A stretch of 64,000 bases of DNA from Thermoleophilia bacterium UBA2241 (GCA_002347645.1 DDYF01000039.1:62204-126203), one strand, 5' to 3'; numbered from the stretch's first letter, positions 7,602 through 16,392 are shown. Numbers and translations: made by a program. Notes: generated by a model not told the origin, from the letters alone.

Positions 7602-8693
7602 TCACAGCTGCCACTCGCCGTCCGCGAGCACGACGGTGCCGTCGACATCGACGGTCGGCCGCAGGATCATCATGTCCCAGTGCAGTGCCGACGCGTTGGT
7701 CCCGCCGAGCATCTCGTTGTCGCCCAGGGCCAGGTGCACCGTACCGAGGATCTTCTCGTCGGTGAGCGTGTAGCCGCAGGGCTCGCCGACGGCGGGGTTG
7801 ATGCCGATGCCCAGTTCGCCGATGACGTCGGCGCCGCTTCCCGATGCCGCGACGATGCGCTGCACGAACTCGAACTCCCGGGCCGCGCCCACAAGCGTCG
7901 CGCGGCCCGCGTCGAAGCGGACCTCCAGGTCTTCGACGCGGCGCCCGTCCCAGAACGCGAGGTCGAAGACGACCGTCCCGTCGGCCTGGTCTTCGCGCGG
8001 GGCGAGGCACACCTCGCCGGCCGGCAGGTTCGAGAGGTCGGTCTCGCCCCCGACCACGCCGACGTCCTTGTCCGCCGGCCGGCCGGCGATGCCGAGGACC
8101 ACGTCGGTCCCCTTCGGAGAGGTGATGCGCACCCGCCGCGCGCCGTGGAGCACGCCGGCCAGCGTATCGGCCTTGCGCCGCAACTCGCTGTAGTCGACGT
8201 CGAGACTGCGCCAGAACATGCCGGCGAAGGCGTCGTAGTCGAGCCCGAAGGCGGCCGCCTGGCCCGGCGTCGGGAAGTCCGTCCCGATCCAGCGCTTGCC
8301 TTCGACGAAGAACTGATCGACCACGGGCTTGCGCCCGCGGATGGCGGCCGCCTCACGCTCCGGGGCGACGTCCCCGAAGAGCATCGGGTCACCCAGTTCC
8401 ATGCGGACCACGAAGGCCACGTCCGCAGCACGCGCCGCCTCGAGCTGGACGCGGGACGTGCGCTCCAGCTGCTCCGGCGGCAACTCGAGCAGACGACGGT
8501 GGGCCGCCTCGTCGCTGCGCGGGGCGACGAAGGCCGTCGCGCCCAGCAGCTCGCACTCGAACGCCAGCAGTTCGAGGTACTCGGCCGAGTCCATGCGGCC
8601 TTCGATGTAGACGTGCTCGCCGGCACGCACGTTCGCGCACTCGCGCACGATGCGGCGCGCGGCGTTGCGGATGCGCTCGTCGAGGATGGTCAT
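7602..8693 (-). CDS. M29-family metallo-aminopeptidase
   Basis: A cytoplasmic aminopeptidase of the AmpS/aminopeptidase T family that removes N-terminal residues from peptides with a two-metal site. Length (363) is near the family norm (~370-410). The expected ligand pattern is present near the C-terminus: E293 in GELGIGIN, E313 and H320 in DEKILGTVHLALG, and H338/D340 in LHWDMM. The N-terminal AARRIVRECANVRAGEHVYIEG is also typical. ATG at 8693. It is upstream of the threonine aldolase gene on the same strand, which suggests a peptide and amino-acid catabolic pair. Confidence 0.9.
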   Translation of the reverse strand: MTILDERIRNAARRIVRECANVRAGEHVYIEGRMDSAEYLELLAFECELLGATAFVAPRSDEAAHRRLLELPPEQLERTSRVQLEAARAADVAFVVRMELGDPMLFGDVAPEREAAAIRGRKPVVDQFFVEGKRWIGTDFPTPGQAAAFGLDYDAFAGMFWRSLDVDYSELRRKADTLAGVLHGARRVRITSPKGTDVVLGIAGRPADKDVGVVGGETDLSNLPAGEVCLAPREDQADGTVVFDLAFWDGRRVEDLEVRFDAGRATLVGAAREFEFVQRIVAASGSGADVIGELGIGINPAVGEPCGYTLTDEKILGTVHLALGDNEMLGGTNASALHWDMMILRPTVDVDGTVVLADGEWQL

Positions 8694-9048
8694 GGGTCCG
8701 CTCCGTACGGTCGGCTGTCGTCACTGGTCCCGGGAGCGCCGCGCCTGCGGCCGCTCACCCGGCCGTGAGGCTAGCACTCGCGCGAGGCAGCGACCAGCCG
8801 GGACCGCCCGCCGCGCTCAGGCGGGCGGGCCGGCAGGGATCGGCCGGTCTGCCTGGCCGGCGCCGAGGCAGGCGTGGATGCCGGCCGCGGTGAGGAGAGA
8901 CGCCGCCGTGACGGACTGGCTTGGGCGAATGCGCCGTACGATGGCCGGGCGTCTTCTGCAAGGTGCGCAGCGGATTCCCGAGGACTGACGGGGATATACC
9001 CCCCTAGGTTTACCATCCTAAAGCATACGCTTGAATCTGCATACGAAT
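8694..9048. other. Intergenic region with a 9-bp hairpin
   Basis: Between the divergent aminopeptidase gene and the small plus-strand ORF I see no gene. CCGCCCGCC (8804-8812) pairs with GGCGGGCGG (8820-8828). Near 8995-9008 is a half-site-like TATACCCCCCTAGG, related to the palindrome described next. The rest is GC-rich and featureless. Confidence 0.45.
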
Positions 9049-9063
9049 ATACCCCGGGGGTAT
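9049..9063 (+). promoter_or_regulatory. CsoR/RcnR-like palindromic operator candidate
   Basis: ATACCCC-G-GGGGTAT is a perfect palindrome around one central base. It resembles the C/G-rich, TA-flanked operators bound by CsoR/RcnR/FrmR (DUF156) repressors. A second, imperfect half (TATACCCCCC) lies about 55 bp upstream. It is 63 bp before the start of the small membrane protein gene at 9126. No CsoR gene lies in the window. I could not place a convincing -35/-10 pair around it. Confidence 0.4.
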
Positions 9064-9125
9064 CGCACATACCAGGACCATCTTGGTACTCTTTCGTTGG
9101 GTCTTACCCACGAAAGGGGCTGGCC

Positions 9126-9257
9126 GTGAGCCTTCTCGAGGTCGTGATGTGGTTCGCCGTCTCGGCGTTCCTCGTCTTGCGCGTCGCCATGCTGGCCGCC
9201 TTCGTCCTGCTCCCGGTGAGCATCGTCAAGATGATCCACCGGCACTCGACGGCCTAG
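9126..9257 (+). CDS. 43-residue single-pass membrane protein
   Basis: This small ORF of unknown function starts with GTG and has GAAAGGGG at 9112-9119 as a well-placed ribosome site. The protein is mostly one hydrophobic segment (VVMWFAVSAFLVLRVAML and onward), with a basic, histidine-containing end (KMIHRHSTA). A longer in-frame ORF starts at 8874, but its added part looks like non-coding sequence. The CsoR-like palindrome upstream raises the idea of a metal- or stress-responsive small membrane protein. Its last 32 bases overlap the end of the convergent transglutaminase-like gene. Confidence 0.55.
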   Translation: MSLLEVVMWFAVSAFLVLRVAMLAAFVLLPVSIVKMIHRHSTA

Positions 9258-9918
9258 GCGGACAAGACAACCGGATCGTCCCACCCCCGCTCGACCGGCC
9301 CGGTGCCGGACCGGCGGTGAGTCTGACGCACGCGTTCCAGCAGACGATGCCGAGCAGACCGGCGAGCAGCATCAGCCTCCGCTCCTCCGGCATCGGGTCC
9401 CAGTAGATCGCTCGTTGCGCGCGCAGCTCGCGGCCAAGGTCGACGTCGCTCGGCCAGCGCAGCGCGGACCAGCCGCCTCCGTCAGTCCCCGCGATGGCGC
9501 GCCGCGCGTTCTCGCTCGCCGTCGGCACCTTCCCCGGGTAATCGACCCAGATGTGGTCGAACGACATGCGCAACTCGTGGGGGATCCCCTTCGCGGCCAG
9601 CACGCTGGCCAGGACGAGAGCTCGGCTCTCGCAGTCCCCGCGCCGCGCCGCGAGGGCGTCGCCGGCGGTGGGAAAGCTCCAGGGGACACCGCCGGCTTCC
9701 CAGTCCGAGGCGTACGGCACCACCTCGCTCAGGATGAGACGCTCGATCTCGCGCGGGTCATCGGGCAACGAGGCGGCAAGGGCGCCGGCGGCGCCGGGGT
9801 CGGCGTGCGCCGCCCGCAGGTTGCGCACGCTCGCCAGCAGCACGCCCGGGTGGGGGTACAGGACGACGACCACCCAACTGATGGCGAGGAACGCAAGGAC
9901 GCGGCGCGATACAGGCAT
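9226..9918 (-). CDS. Membrane-anchored transglutaminase-like cysteine peptidase domain protein
   Basis: A 230-residue protein with an N-terminal hydrophobic anchor (residues 7-20) and a transglutaminase-like core. The Cys-His-Asp triad can be read as C96 (RRGDCESRALVLASVLAAKGIP), H122 and D126 (FDHIWVDYPGK). A second hydrophobic stretch (LMLLAGLLGIVCW) lies near the C-terminus. Such domains act as proteases or acyl-transferases at the cell surface in bacteria; the substrate is unknown. ATG at 9918 with TACAAT six bases upstream suggests a leaderless mRNA. It is divergent from the membrane protein gene at 9984. Confidence 0.75.
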   Translation of the reverse strand: MPVSRRVLAFLAISWVVVVLYPHPGVLLASVRNLRAAHADPGAAGALAASLPDDPREIERLILSEVVPYASDWEAGGVPWSFPTAGDALAARRGDCESRALVLASVLAAKGIPHELRMSFDHIWVDYPGKVPTASENARRAIAGTDGGGWSALRWPSDVDLGRELRAQRAIYWDPMPEERRLMLLAGLLGIVCWNACVRLTAGPAPGRSSGGGTIRLSCPPRPSSAGGSS

Positions 9919-9924
9919 GGCCGG

Positions 9925-9975
9925 ATTGTACGACGTGACGAAGGCCGGGGAGCGTCCCCGACCCCGGTATATACT
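9925..9975. promoter_or_regulatory. Back-to-back leaderless promoters
   Basis: On the minus strand TACAAT (9930-9925) lies six bases before the ATG at 9918. On the plus strand TATACT (9970-9975) lies eight bases before the ATG at 9984. Both spacings place the transcription start at or next to the start codon, and neither gene has a Shine-Dalgarno sequence. Confidence 0.55.
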
Positions 9976-9983
9976 CCTGACCC

Positions 9984-10739
9984 ATGGATGCGACCGGACC
10001 GACGCTACTGCGGCGCGCCTTGGCCGTCCTCCAGGCGAAGCAGTACCTCGTCTTCTACGCCATCCCGCTCTACGCGCTGTCGGCGCTCGTGCCCCTCGTC
10101 TTGTCGTGGCAACGCGCGGGAGGGTCGGTCGACGAGACCGTCGAGCGCGCGCAGGCGCCCCTCTACGACGTCGCCGCCGCGCCCGGCGCGACCGCCATCG
10201 TCGTGCTGCTCGTCTACCTCGGCGTGTTCACGTGGTTCCGGGCGGGCTACATCCGCTCGATCGTGAGCCGGTTCCGGCTGCGGCCGCAGGACGGACGACA
10301 GTTCGCCTCGCTCCTCGGCCTCCATCTTCTCATCGAGCTCGCCACCGCCGCCGGCGCGTGGGTCATCGTCGGCTCGGGTGACGCGACGGCGGTCACGCTC
10401 ACCGGCATCGTCGTCTTCCTCTTCAGCATCGTGGTGATGTACGCCGACTACGCGATCGTGATCACCGGCCTCGACCCGGTGCGAGCGATCGCGCGCTCGT
10501 GGGTGTGCGTCGGCGCCAACCTCGGCCTCTCGGCGTTCGTCGTCCTCGTCGTGAACCTTCTCGCCACGGCGGCGGGAACGCTCCTCGCCCTCAGCGTGAC
10601 CGACGGCCTCATGCAGGCCGCCCCGCTGCTGGTCGTCTACGTCGTGGTCATGGGCGTGGTCACGTTCGTCGCCGACGTGGTGCTGGTGGTCGCGTACACG
10701 CACGCCGTCGAGACGGGGAGGTTGCCGCATGCCCGCTGA
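9984..10739 (+). CDS. Polytopic membrane protein of unknown function
   Basis: A 251-residue protein with about six hydrophobic segments: 21-43, 71-88, 111-129, 133-155, 170-198 and 215-240. No catalytic motif is evident. The shape, with long amphipathic loops, resembles the loosely defined glycerophosphodiester phosphodiesterase membrane-domain or DUF-type integral membrane proteins, but I do not assign a family. It seems leaderless (see the promoter just upstream). The next gene starts 11 bases before its stop, so the two are translationally coupled. Confidence 0.8.
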   Translation: MDATGPTLLRRALAVLQAKQYLVFYAIPLYALSALVPLVLSWQRAGGSVDETVERAQAPLYDVAAAPGATAIVVLLVYLGVFTWFRAGYIRSIVSRFRLRPQDGRQFASLLGLHLLIELATAAGAWVIVGSGDATAVTLTGIVVFLFSIVVMYADYAIVITGLDPVRAIARSWVCVGANLGLSAFVVLVVNLLATAAGTLLALSVTDGLMQAAPLLVVYVVVMGVVTFVADVVLVVAYTHAVETGRLPHAR

Positions 10740-11070
10740 CGACCTGAGGACCCGCCACGCCGGCCCGCCCGCGCCGCCGAGCGCGCCGAGTGAACGCCGG
10801 ATCTCGATCCAGGTGGGGACCCTCTTCGGGCTCGACGTGCGCCCGAGCAGGACCTTCGTCTGGCTCGGACGCCGCCGCGCCGGCGAAGAGACGATCGTCT
10901 CGTTGGGCGGGCCGCCGTCGGTACCGCGCCGCCCGCTTGAAGAGCACGTCAAGCACGTCGGCGCGGCGGAGATCTCGTATGCCGGTCACCCCGCGGTGAC
11001 CGTGCCCCTCTCGGCGTATCGCGCGGCGCGGCAGGCGTGGCTCGCGCGTCGCGCCCGGCGCCGCCCCTGA
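10729..11070 (+). CDS. Hypothetical protein, 113 residues
   Basis: I do not recognise this protein. It has a proline-rich start (residues 13-21), a central part predicted to be beta-rich (ISIQVGTLFGLDVRPSRTFVWLG), and a basic arginine-rich end. There is no membrane segment. GGGGAGG seven bases before the ATG at 10729 and the overlap with the preceding membrane-protein gene support it as real. It may be a cytoplasmic partner of that protein. Confidence 0.65.
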   Translation: MPADDLRTRHAGPPAPPSAPSERRISIQVGTLFGLDVRPSRTFVWLGRRRAGEETIVSLGGPPSVPRRPLEEHVKHVGAAEISYAGHPAVTVPLSAYRAARQAWLARRARRRP

Positions 11071-11132
11071 CCCGCAGGCAGTAGCCCGGGGGGCGGTGCG
11101 CGTGCGACAATGGCAGCGGCCCGCCATCGGGG

Positions 11133-12059
11133 ATGAGGATGAACGAACCGGCTCTCAAGCACGTCGCCACGGACGCCCCGAACACGCCCGCTGCCGAGCC
11201 CCTGGCGTCCGCCGCGAGACCGCGCCCCGAGAACCCATACGCGCTGGAGATCCGGCGCCGAAGGCTCAGGATCGCCGCTGCGTGTGGCGGCGCGCTGACG
11301 CTCGTCGCGCTGCTCGCCGCCTGGCACGTGCACTCCGCCGATGCGCACTACGACCGCGGCCGGCGCGCCTTGGAGGAGCGGCGCTTCTCCGTGGCGATCC
11401 AGGAGCTCAACGCGGCGCGGTTCCTTCTGTTCACCTACCGTGACGCCGACGAGCTGGCGGCCCAAGCGGCCGCGGCGCTCAACGCGAGCCTGGAGAGCGA
11501 GAGCCTGCAGCAGGTGCGGCTCGAGGAGGCCGTGGCGAGAGACGTCGCGCTCGCCGGCTCGAGCTTGGCCGAGGGTGAGGCGACGGCCGCGGCCCGAGCA
11601 CTCGCCGACGCACGTAAACGCGTCCCGGAGGGTCCACTCTCCGCGGACCCCCTCACGCTGGCCTCCCTCCAGTCGCTCTCTCGGAAGCTGTCCGCGGCCG
11701 GTCGCGCGGCGCTCGGTGCCGGCCGCTGGGGCGTCGCCGGGAGCTGCGCCGAGGGCCTGCTCTCGATCGCGCCGGGAGACGAGAAGGCCCTGCGCCTCGC
11801 CGGGAAGGCGGCGCTCGGCGCGCGGCTGGCGGCACGCCTGGACACGGCGCGGGAGGCCGCGGACCGCGGTCAGTGGAGGCGGGCGCTCAGCATCGCGACG
11901 AACGTCCTCGCGCGCTGGAAGGACTTCCCGGGCGCCAGGTCGCTGGTCGGGCGGGCAGAGGCAGCCCTCGCGCCGAAGCCGCCGCCTCAGGAGCCGGTCG
12001 TCGTCCCGACCGCGACCCCTCGACCCACCGCCGCACCGCCTGCTCCCCCGCCGCCGTGA
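11133..12059 (+). CDS. Single-pass membrane protein with tetratricopeptide-like helices
   Basis: A 308-residue protein: a cytoplasmic N-terminus, one transmembrane helix near 47-65 (IAAACGGALTLVALLAAWHV), then an alanine-rich helical region whose ALEERRFSVAIQELNAA and GQWRRALSIATNVLARW segments look like degenerate TPRs. A Pro/Thr/Ala tail ends the protein and may span cell-wall material. ATG at 11133 or 11139 are both possible; the second has a better GGATGAGG upstream. Function is unknown; a scaffold at the envelope is a guess. It converges on guaA, with only nine bases between the stops. Confidence 0.7.
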   Translation: MRMNEPALKHVATDAPNTPAAEPLASAARPRPENPYALEIRRRRLRIAAACGGALTLVALLAAWHVHSADAHYDRGRRALEERRFSVAIQELNAARFLLFTYRDADELAAQAAAALNASLESESLQQVRLEEAVARDVALAGSSLAEGEATAAARALADARKRVPEGPLSADPLTLASLQSLSRKLSAAGRAALGAGRWGVAGSCAEGLLSIAPGDEKALRLAGKAALGARLAARLDTAREAADRGQWRRALSIATNVLARWKDFPGARSLVGRAEAALAPKPPPQEPVVVPTATPRPTAAPPAPPPP

Positions 12060-12068
12060 CGGTGGCGT

Positions 12069-13628
12069 CTACTCCCACTCGATGGTGCTCGGCGGCTTGC
12101 TCGAGACGTCGTAGACGACGCGGTTGACCTCGGGCACCTCGTTGATGATGCGCGACGAGACCTTCTCGAGCAGCTCGTAGGGCAGGCGCGCCCAGTCGGC
12201 CGTCATCGCGTCGTCGCTCTTCACGGCCCGGATGGCGATCGGGTAGCCGTACGTGCGCTCGTCGCCCTGTACGCCGACGCTGCGGATGGCGGGCAGGATC
12301 GCGAAGCACTGCCAGAGCTCGCGGTAGAGCCCGGCCTTCTTGACCTCGTCCTGCAGGATGGCGTCGGCACGCTGCAGGATGTCGACGCGCTCGGCCGTGA
12401 TCTCGCCGATGATGCGGATGCCGAGGCCGGGGCCCGGGAAGGGCTGGCGCCAGACGATGCGCTCGGGCAGGCCGAGCTCCTCGCCCACGGCGCGGACCTC
12501 GTCCTTGAACAGGAGCCGCAAGGGCTCCACGAGTTCGAAGCCCATCTTCTCGGGCAGGCCACCGACGTTGTGGTGGCTCTTGATCTTGGCGGCCTGCCGC
12601 GTCCCGCTCTCGATGACGTCCGAGTAGAGCGTCCCCTGCACCAGGAACCGCGCATCGGTGAGCTTGCGCGCCTCCTCCTCGAAACAGCGGATGAACTCCT
12701 CGCCGATGATCTTACGTTTGCGCTCGGGCTCGGTGACGCCGACGAGCTTGTCGAGGAAGCGCCGTTTGGCGTCGACGGCGACGAGCGGGATGCCGAGGTG
12801 CTCGGTGAAAATCTCGACGACGTGCTCCGCCTCCTTCCAGCGCATCATCCCCTGGTCGACGAACACACAGGTGAGACGGTCGCCGATCGCCTTGTGCACG
12901 AGCACGGCGGCGACCGACGAGTCGACGCCGCCCGACAGGCCGAGGACGGCCTTGTCGGCCGGCCCGACCTGCTCGCGGATGCGCTTGACCTGCTCCTCGA
13001 TGATCGACGCCGCCGTCCATGACGGCGTGCAGTCGCAGGCCTCGTAGAGGAAGTTCTTGAGGACGTCCATGCCGCGAGGGGTGTGGACCACTTCGGGGTG
13101 GAACTGGACGGCGTAGAAGCCGCGCTCGCGGTTCTCCATCGCGGCGACGGGGGCCCGGTCTGTGCTCGCGAGCGTCATGAAGCCCTCGGGAGCGACCGCG
13201 ATGCCGTCGCCGTGGCTCATCCAGCACTGCTCGTCCTCGGCCAGGCCGCCGAGCAGCAGGCCGTTCGCGGTGACGTGCAGCTGGGTCTTGCCGAACTCGC
13301 GGACGCCGGTCTTCGCCACGGTGCCGCCGAGCAGCTGCGCCATGAACTGGGCGCCGTAGCAGATACCGAGGATCGGGATGCCGAGCTCGAGGAGGCGCGG
13401 GTCGGGGCGCGGGGCTCCCTCGACGTACACGCTCATCGGCCCGCCGGAGAAGATCAGCCCCTTCGGCCGGCGGGCGACGATCTCCTCGACGGAGACATCG
13501 TGTGGGACGAGTTGCGAGTACACGCGGCACTCGCGCACGCGGCGGGCGATCAGCTGGCCGTACTGCGCCCCGAAATCAAGGACCAGGACGGTGTCGAACC
13601 CGGCAGCTTGTCCCGGCGGCCCGTCCAT
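12069..13628 (-). CDS. guaA: GMP synthase, glutamine-hydrolysing
   Basis: GuaA aminates XMP to GMP using glutamine and ATP. The 519-residue product has the class I amidotransferase domain with C90 (GICYGAQ), H177 and E179 (QFHPEV), the N-type ATP pyrophosphatase P-loop SGGVDSS at 232-238, and the family C-terminus KPPSTIEWE. I choose ATG 13628 because GGGAGG sits six bases upstream; a GTG at 13664 would add 12 residues. The gene lies 87 bp downstream of the GuaB3-type gene, so both last steps of GMP synthesis are encoded together. Confidence 0.97.
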   Translation of the reverse strand: MDGPPGQAAGFDTVLVLDFGAQYGQLIARRVRECRVYSQLVPHDVSVEEIVARRPKGLIFSGGPMSVYVEGAPRPDPRLLELGIPILGICYGAQFMAQLLGGTVAKTGVREFGKTQLHVTANGLLLGGLAEDEQCWMSHGDGIAVAPEGFMTLASTDRAPVAAMENRERGFYAVQFHPEVVHTPRGMDVLKNFLYEACDCTPSWTAASIIEEQVKRIREQVGPADKAVLGLSGGVDSSVAAVLVHKAIGDRLTCVFVDQGMMRWKEAEHVVEIFTEHLGIPLVAVDAKRRFLDKLVGVTEPERKRKIIGEEFIRCFEEEARKLTDARFLVQGTLYSDVIESGTRQAAKIKSHHNVGGLPEKMGFELVEPLRLLFKDEVRAVGEELGLPERIVWRQPFPGPGLGIRIIGEITAERVDILQRADAILQDEVKKAGLYRELWQCFAILPAIRSVGVQGDERTYGYPIAIRAVKSDDAMTADWARLPYELLEKVSSRIINEVPEVNRVVYDVSSKPPSTIEWE

Positions 13629-13715
13629 GACGGACCTCCCTTCCGTGGCCGTCGTCTCGCTCACGAGCTCACGTCCTCCCCGTCGCGGGCGTCAGGAGCA
13701 GGTCCGGCCGCGCCC

Positions 13716-14873
13716 TCAGCCCATTCCGACGTCTTGTTCCTTCTGGAGCTTCTTGCCCTCGGTCATGAGCGCCGGTGCGACCATGACCTCGGCCTTCTGG
13801 AACGCCTGCAGGGTCTCATAGCCGCAGGTCGCCATCGAGGTCTTGAGCGCCCCGAAGAGGTTGAGCGTGCCGTCGTTCTCGTGCGCCGGGCCGGTGAGGA
13901 TCTCGGCCAGCGTGCCCTTGATGCCCGCCTGGACGCGCGTACCGCGCGGCAGCTCGGGGTGGAACGTCGCCATACCCCAGTGGAAGCCGCGACCAGGCGC
14001 CTCGGCGGCGCAGGCCAGCGGCGAGCCGACCATCACCGCGTCGGCACCCAGGGCGATGGCCTTGGACACGTCGCCGCCCGTGCGCATACCGCCATCGGCG
14101 ATGACGTTGCAGTACTGGCCCGTCTCCAGGAGGTGCTGGACGCGCGCCGCCGAGGCGTCGGCGATCGCCGTCGCCTGGGGCACGCCGATGCCGAGCACGC
14201 CGCGCGTCGTGCAGGCGTGGCCGGGACCGACGCCGACGAGCACGCCGACCGCACCGGTGCGCATGAGGTGGAGCGTCGTCGCGTAGGACGCGACGCCACC
14301 CACGATGACCGGCACCGGGCAGTCGGCGATGAACCGCTTGAGGTCGAGGGGCTCGACTTTGCTCGACACGTGTTCGGCCGAGACGACCGTGCCCTGGATG
14401 ACGAGCACGTCGAGCCCGGCGTCGAGTGCGACCTTGTAGAACTCCTCCACCCGTTGCGGGGTGAGCGAGCCGGCGGCCAGCACGCCCCCGTCCTTGATCT
14501 CCCCGATCCGGCGCGCGATGAGCTCGGCCTTGAGCGGTTCCTGGTAGATCTCCTGCATGGTGCGCGTCGCGGTGTCCTTGGGCAGCGCGGCGATACGGTC
14601 GAGCTGTTCGTCCGCGTTCTCGTAGCGCGCCCAGAGGCCCTCGAGGTTCAGGACGGCGAGGCCGCCGATGCGCCCCATCTCGATGGCGAACGCCGGGCTC
14701 ACGACGCCGTCCATGGCCGAGGCCAGACAAGGGATCTGCAGCGTGTGCGGCCCGAACTTCCAGGTGATGTCGACATCGTCGACGTCGCGCGTGCGCCGGC
14801 TCGGGACGATGGCGATGTCGTCGAAGCCGTACGCGCGCCGGCCCTTCTTGCCGCGACCGATCTCTACGTCCAT
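13716..14873 (-). CDS. guaB3: GuaB3-type IMP dehydrogenase family protein
   Basis: A TIM-barrel IMP dehydrogenase family protein lacking the CBS pair, 385 residues, as in the actinobacterial GuaB3 branch. It shows RRAYGFDDIAIVPSRRT at 12-28, LASAMDGVVSP at 50-60, the catalytic loop GPGHACTTRG with C221, and the phosphate-binding GGMRTGGDVSKAIALGADAVM. It probably oxidises IMP to XMP, or acts as a related purine enzyme; the true activity of GuaB3 proteins is less established than that of GuaB. ATG 14873 has GGAGGA upstream, and TACCCT at 14906-14901 is a possible -10. It sits just upstream of guaA. Confidence 0.92.
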   Translation of the reverse strand: MDVEIGRGKKGRRAYGFDDIAIVPSRRTRDVDDVDITWKFGPHTLQIPCLASAMDGVVSPAFAIEMGRIGGLAVLNLEGLWARYENADEQLDRIAALPKDTATRTMQEIYQEPLKAELIARRIGEIKDGGVLAAGSLTPQRVEEFYKVALDAGLDVLVIQGTVVSAEHVSSKVEPLDLKRFIADCPVPVIVGGVASYATTLHLMRTGAVGVLVGVGPGHACTTRGVLGIGVPQATAIADASAARVQHLLETGQYCNVIADGGMRTGGDVSKAIALGADAVMVGSPLACAAEAPGRGFHWGMATFHPELPRGTRVQAGIKGTLAEILTGPAHENDGTLNLFGALKTSMATCGYETLQAFQKAEVMVAPALMTEGKKLQKEQDVGMG

Positions 14874-14906
14874 GCGGTCCTCCTCCGTGGGCCGAGTGCG
14901 AGGGTA

Positions 14907-14940
14907 AACGAAAGACCCGGGCACAGCCGTACCGGGGTCT
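14907..14940 (-). terminator. Intrinsic terminator after the PfkB kinase gene
   Basis: On the minus strand AGACCCCGG (14940-14932) pairs with CCGGGTCT (14920-14913), with one bulged base, and is followed by the T-rich TTTCGTTT. It lies between the sugar kinase stop and the guaB3 start, so it should end the kinase transcript. Confidence 0.7.
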
Positions 14941-15048
14941 CGAGGTCGTGTCGTCTGCTCTGCGGAACGCCTGCGCTGTGGGGGCTCAAGTTCGCCCGAT
15001 GCTACCAGCGGCCCATGGGAGGGTCAACACATCCGCAGGGCCTCGCCG

Positions 15049-16008
15049 TCACGGTCGCGGCGCGGGCTCCAACTCGTCCACGTCGGCGGTCTCGACCAGC
15101 TGCCGCGCGTGCTCAGCGTCGAGCATGCCGGCGCCGAACAGCTGGGTGTTGGCGGCGCCCGCGGCGAGGGCGGCGCGCAGGCAGTCGGGCAGCTCGCGCC
15201 GCGACACGCGCGCGTCGAGGAAGCCGGCGAGGAACGCGTCGCCGGAGCCGACGGTGCTGACGACGGTCTCGATCTCGGTGATGCGCGCCTGATACACATG
15301 GGCGCGCTTGCCCCGCGTGAACCGCGCGACGCAGCCCAGCGGCGTCTTGATGATGACGTTGCGCGCGCCGAGGTCGCAGATCGCCGCGGTGGCGTCGACG
15401 ATGTCCTGGTCGTCGTGGAACTCGTGGCCCACGAGGTCTTCGGCTTCGCGGAGGTTCGGCGTGACGAGGTGAGGACGGGCGCGCACGCCGAGCCGCAGGG
15501 GCTCGCCGTAGCTGTCCAGCACGAGGTAGCAGCGGTACCGGCGCAGGCGCTCCATGACCGTCGCGTAGAACTCCTCGGGCACCTTTCGCGGCAGCGAGCC
15601 GGCGAGGGCGACGACGCTGGCGCCCTTGGCGAGGTACTCGATCTTGTCGAGCAGGGCGGCCAGTTCCTGTGCGGTCACGATGGGCCCGTACTCGATGACC
15701 TCGGTCTGGGACATGGTGGTGGGGTCGATGACCACGGTCGACGTCCGCGACTCGCCGGCGATGTGGACGACGTCGTTGAGGATGTTCTCGCGCGTGAGGC
15801 CTTCGACGATCTGCTGCCCGGCGCGGCCCCCCACGAGACCCGTGACGACGACCGGCTGCCCCAGAGCTTTGAGTGCCCGCGCGACGTTGACGCCTTTGCC
15901 CCCCGGCAGCGTGAGGCTGTCGCTGGCGCGATGCCGGAACCCCGTCTGGAAGTTGGGCACGGTCAGCGTCTTGTCGATGGCCGCGTTCGGTGTGACGGTG
16001 ATGATCAC
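15049..16008 (-). CDS. PfkB-family sugar-phosphate kinase, 1-phosphofructokinase-like
   Basis: A ribokinase-fold kinase of 319 residues. The N-terminal MIITVTPNAAIDKTL and the GGKGVNVARALKALG motif near 36-50 are typical of 1-phosphofructokinase/tagatose-6-phosphate kinase. The C-terminal STVGSGDAFLAGFLDA contains the catalytic aspartate of the DTxGAGD motif, in which the first aspartate is replaced by S-T-V here, as in FruK/LacC. The GTG start at 16008 gives the conserved beginning. No PTS genes are nearby, so the substrate is uncertain. TATACT at 16088-16083 is the likely promoter box; a terminator follows the gene, so it is probably monocistronic. Confidence 0.88.
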   Translation of the reverse strand: MIITVTPNAAIDKTLTVPNFQTGFRHRASDSLTLPGGKGVNVARALKALGQPVVVTGLVGGRAGQQIVEGLTRENILNDVVHIAGESRTSTVVIDPTTMSQTEVIEYGPIVTAQELAALLDKIEYLAKGASVVALAGSLPRKVPEEFYATVMERLRRYRCYLVLDSYGEPLRLGVRARPHLVTPNLREAEDLVGHEFHDDQDIVDATAAICDLGARNVIIKTPLGCVARFTRGKRAHVYQARITEIETVVSTVGSGDAFLAGFLDARVSRRELPDCLRAALAAGAANTQLFGAGMLDAEHARQLVETADVDELEPAPRP

Positions 16009-16082
16009 GTGGCTGCCCCGTCGTGGACCCTGCGTGACGAAGCCGGCGCCTCTTCACCCCCGCGCCGGCCCCACTGCGGCAG

Positions 16083-16088
16083 AGAGTA
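16083..16088 (-). promoter_or_regulatory. -10 box of the PfkB kinase gene
   Basis: TATACT on the minus strand is located 74 bases before the kinase GTG. The start point would be near 16076, giving a leader of about 70 nt. No strong -35 hexamer is visible. Confidence 0.45.
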
Positions 16089-16229
16089 TAGCACCGCGAC
16101 GGGCCGCCGGCGCGGGCGTGATTGCGGTGGCCGGCGCGGGCGCGCGACGGGGCCGCGGTGGTCCGGCGGGCCACCTTGACACCAGCCTCGCGCCGGGAGT
16201 ACCGTTCGGGCGCGTCACACCATGGCGCA

Positions 16230-16392
16230 ATCCTCGTTAGGTGAGGCTCCGGCACACATAGAGGCCGTTGCCCGGAAACGTCGAGAGACGCCGACGGGTA
16301 GGACAGGCACTACCGGCTCAAGGTTTTGCCCCAAACGGCTGAGGCCCTGACCTCTACGGTGTGCTGTGCTAAAGCTTTGGACGAGAGAGGAT
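16230..16392 (+). promoter_or_regulatory. M-box (ykoK) magnesium riboswitch
   Basis: The conserved M-box elements appear in order: CGTTAGGTGAGGCTCC at 16235-16250, GTTGCCCGGAAACGTCGAG near 16267-16285 continuing to AGACGCC, and GTGCTAAAGCTTTGGACGAG at about 16367-16386. ATCCTC near 16230 can pair with GAGGAT at 16387-16392 to close the RNA. M-box RNAs bind Mg2+ directly and shut off expression of magnesium transport genes when Mg2+ is plentiful. It precedes the PRC/MgtE_N/CBS gene and the NRAMP-related transporter, which fixes their physiological role as magnesium homeostasis. A strong hairpin lies 59 bases downstream. Confidence 0.95.
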
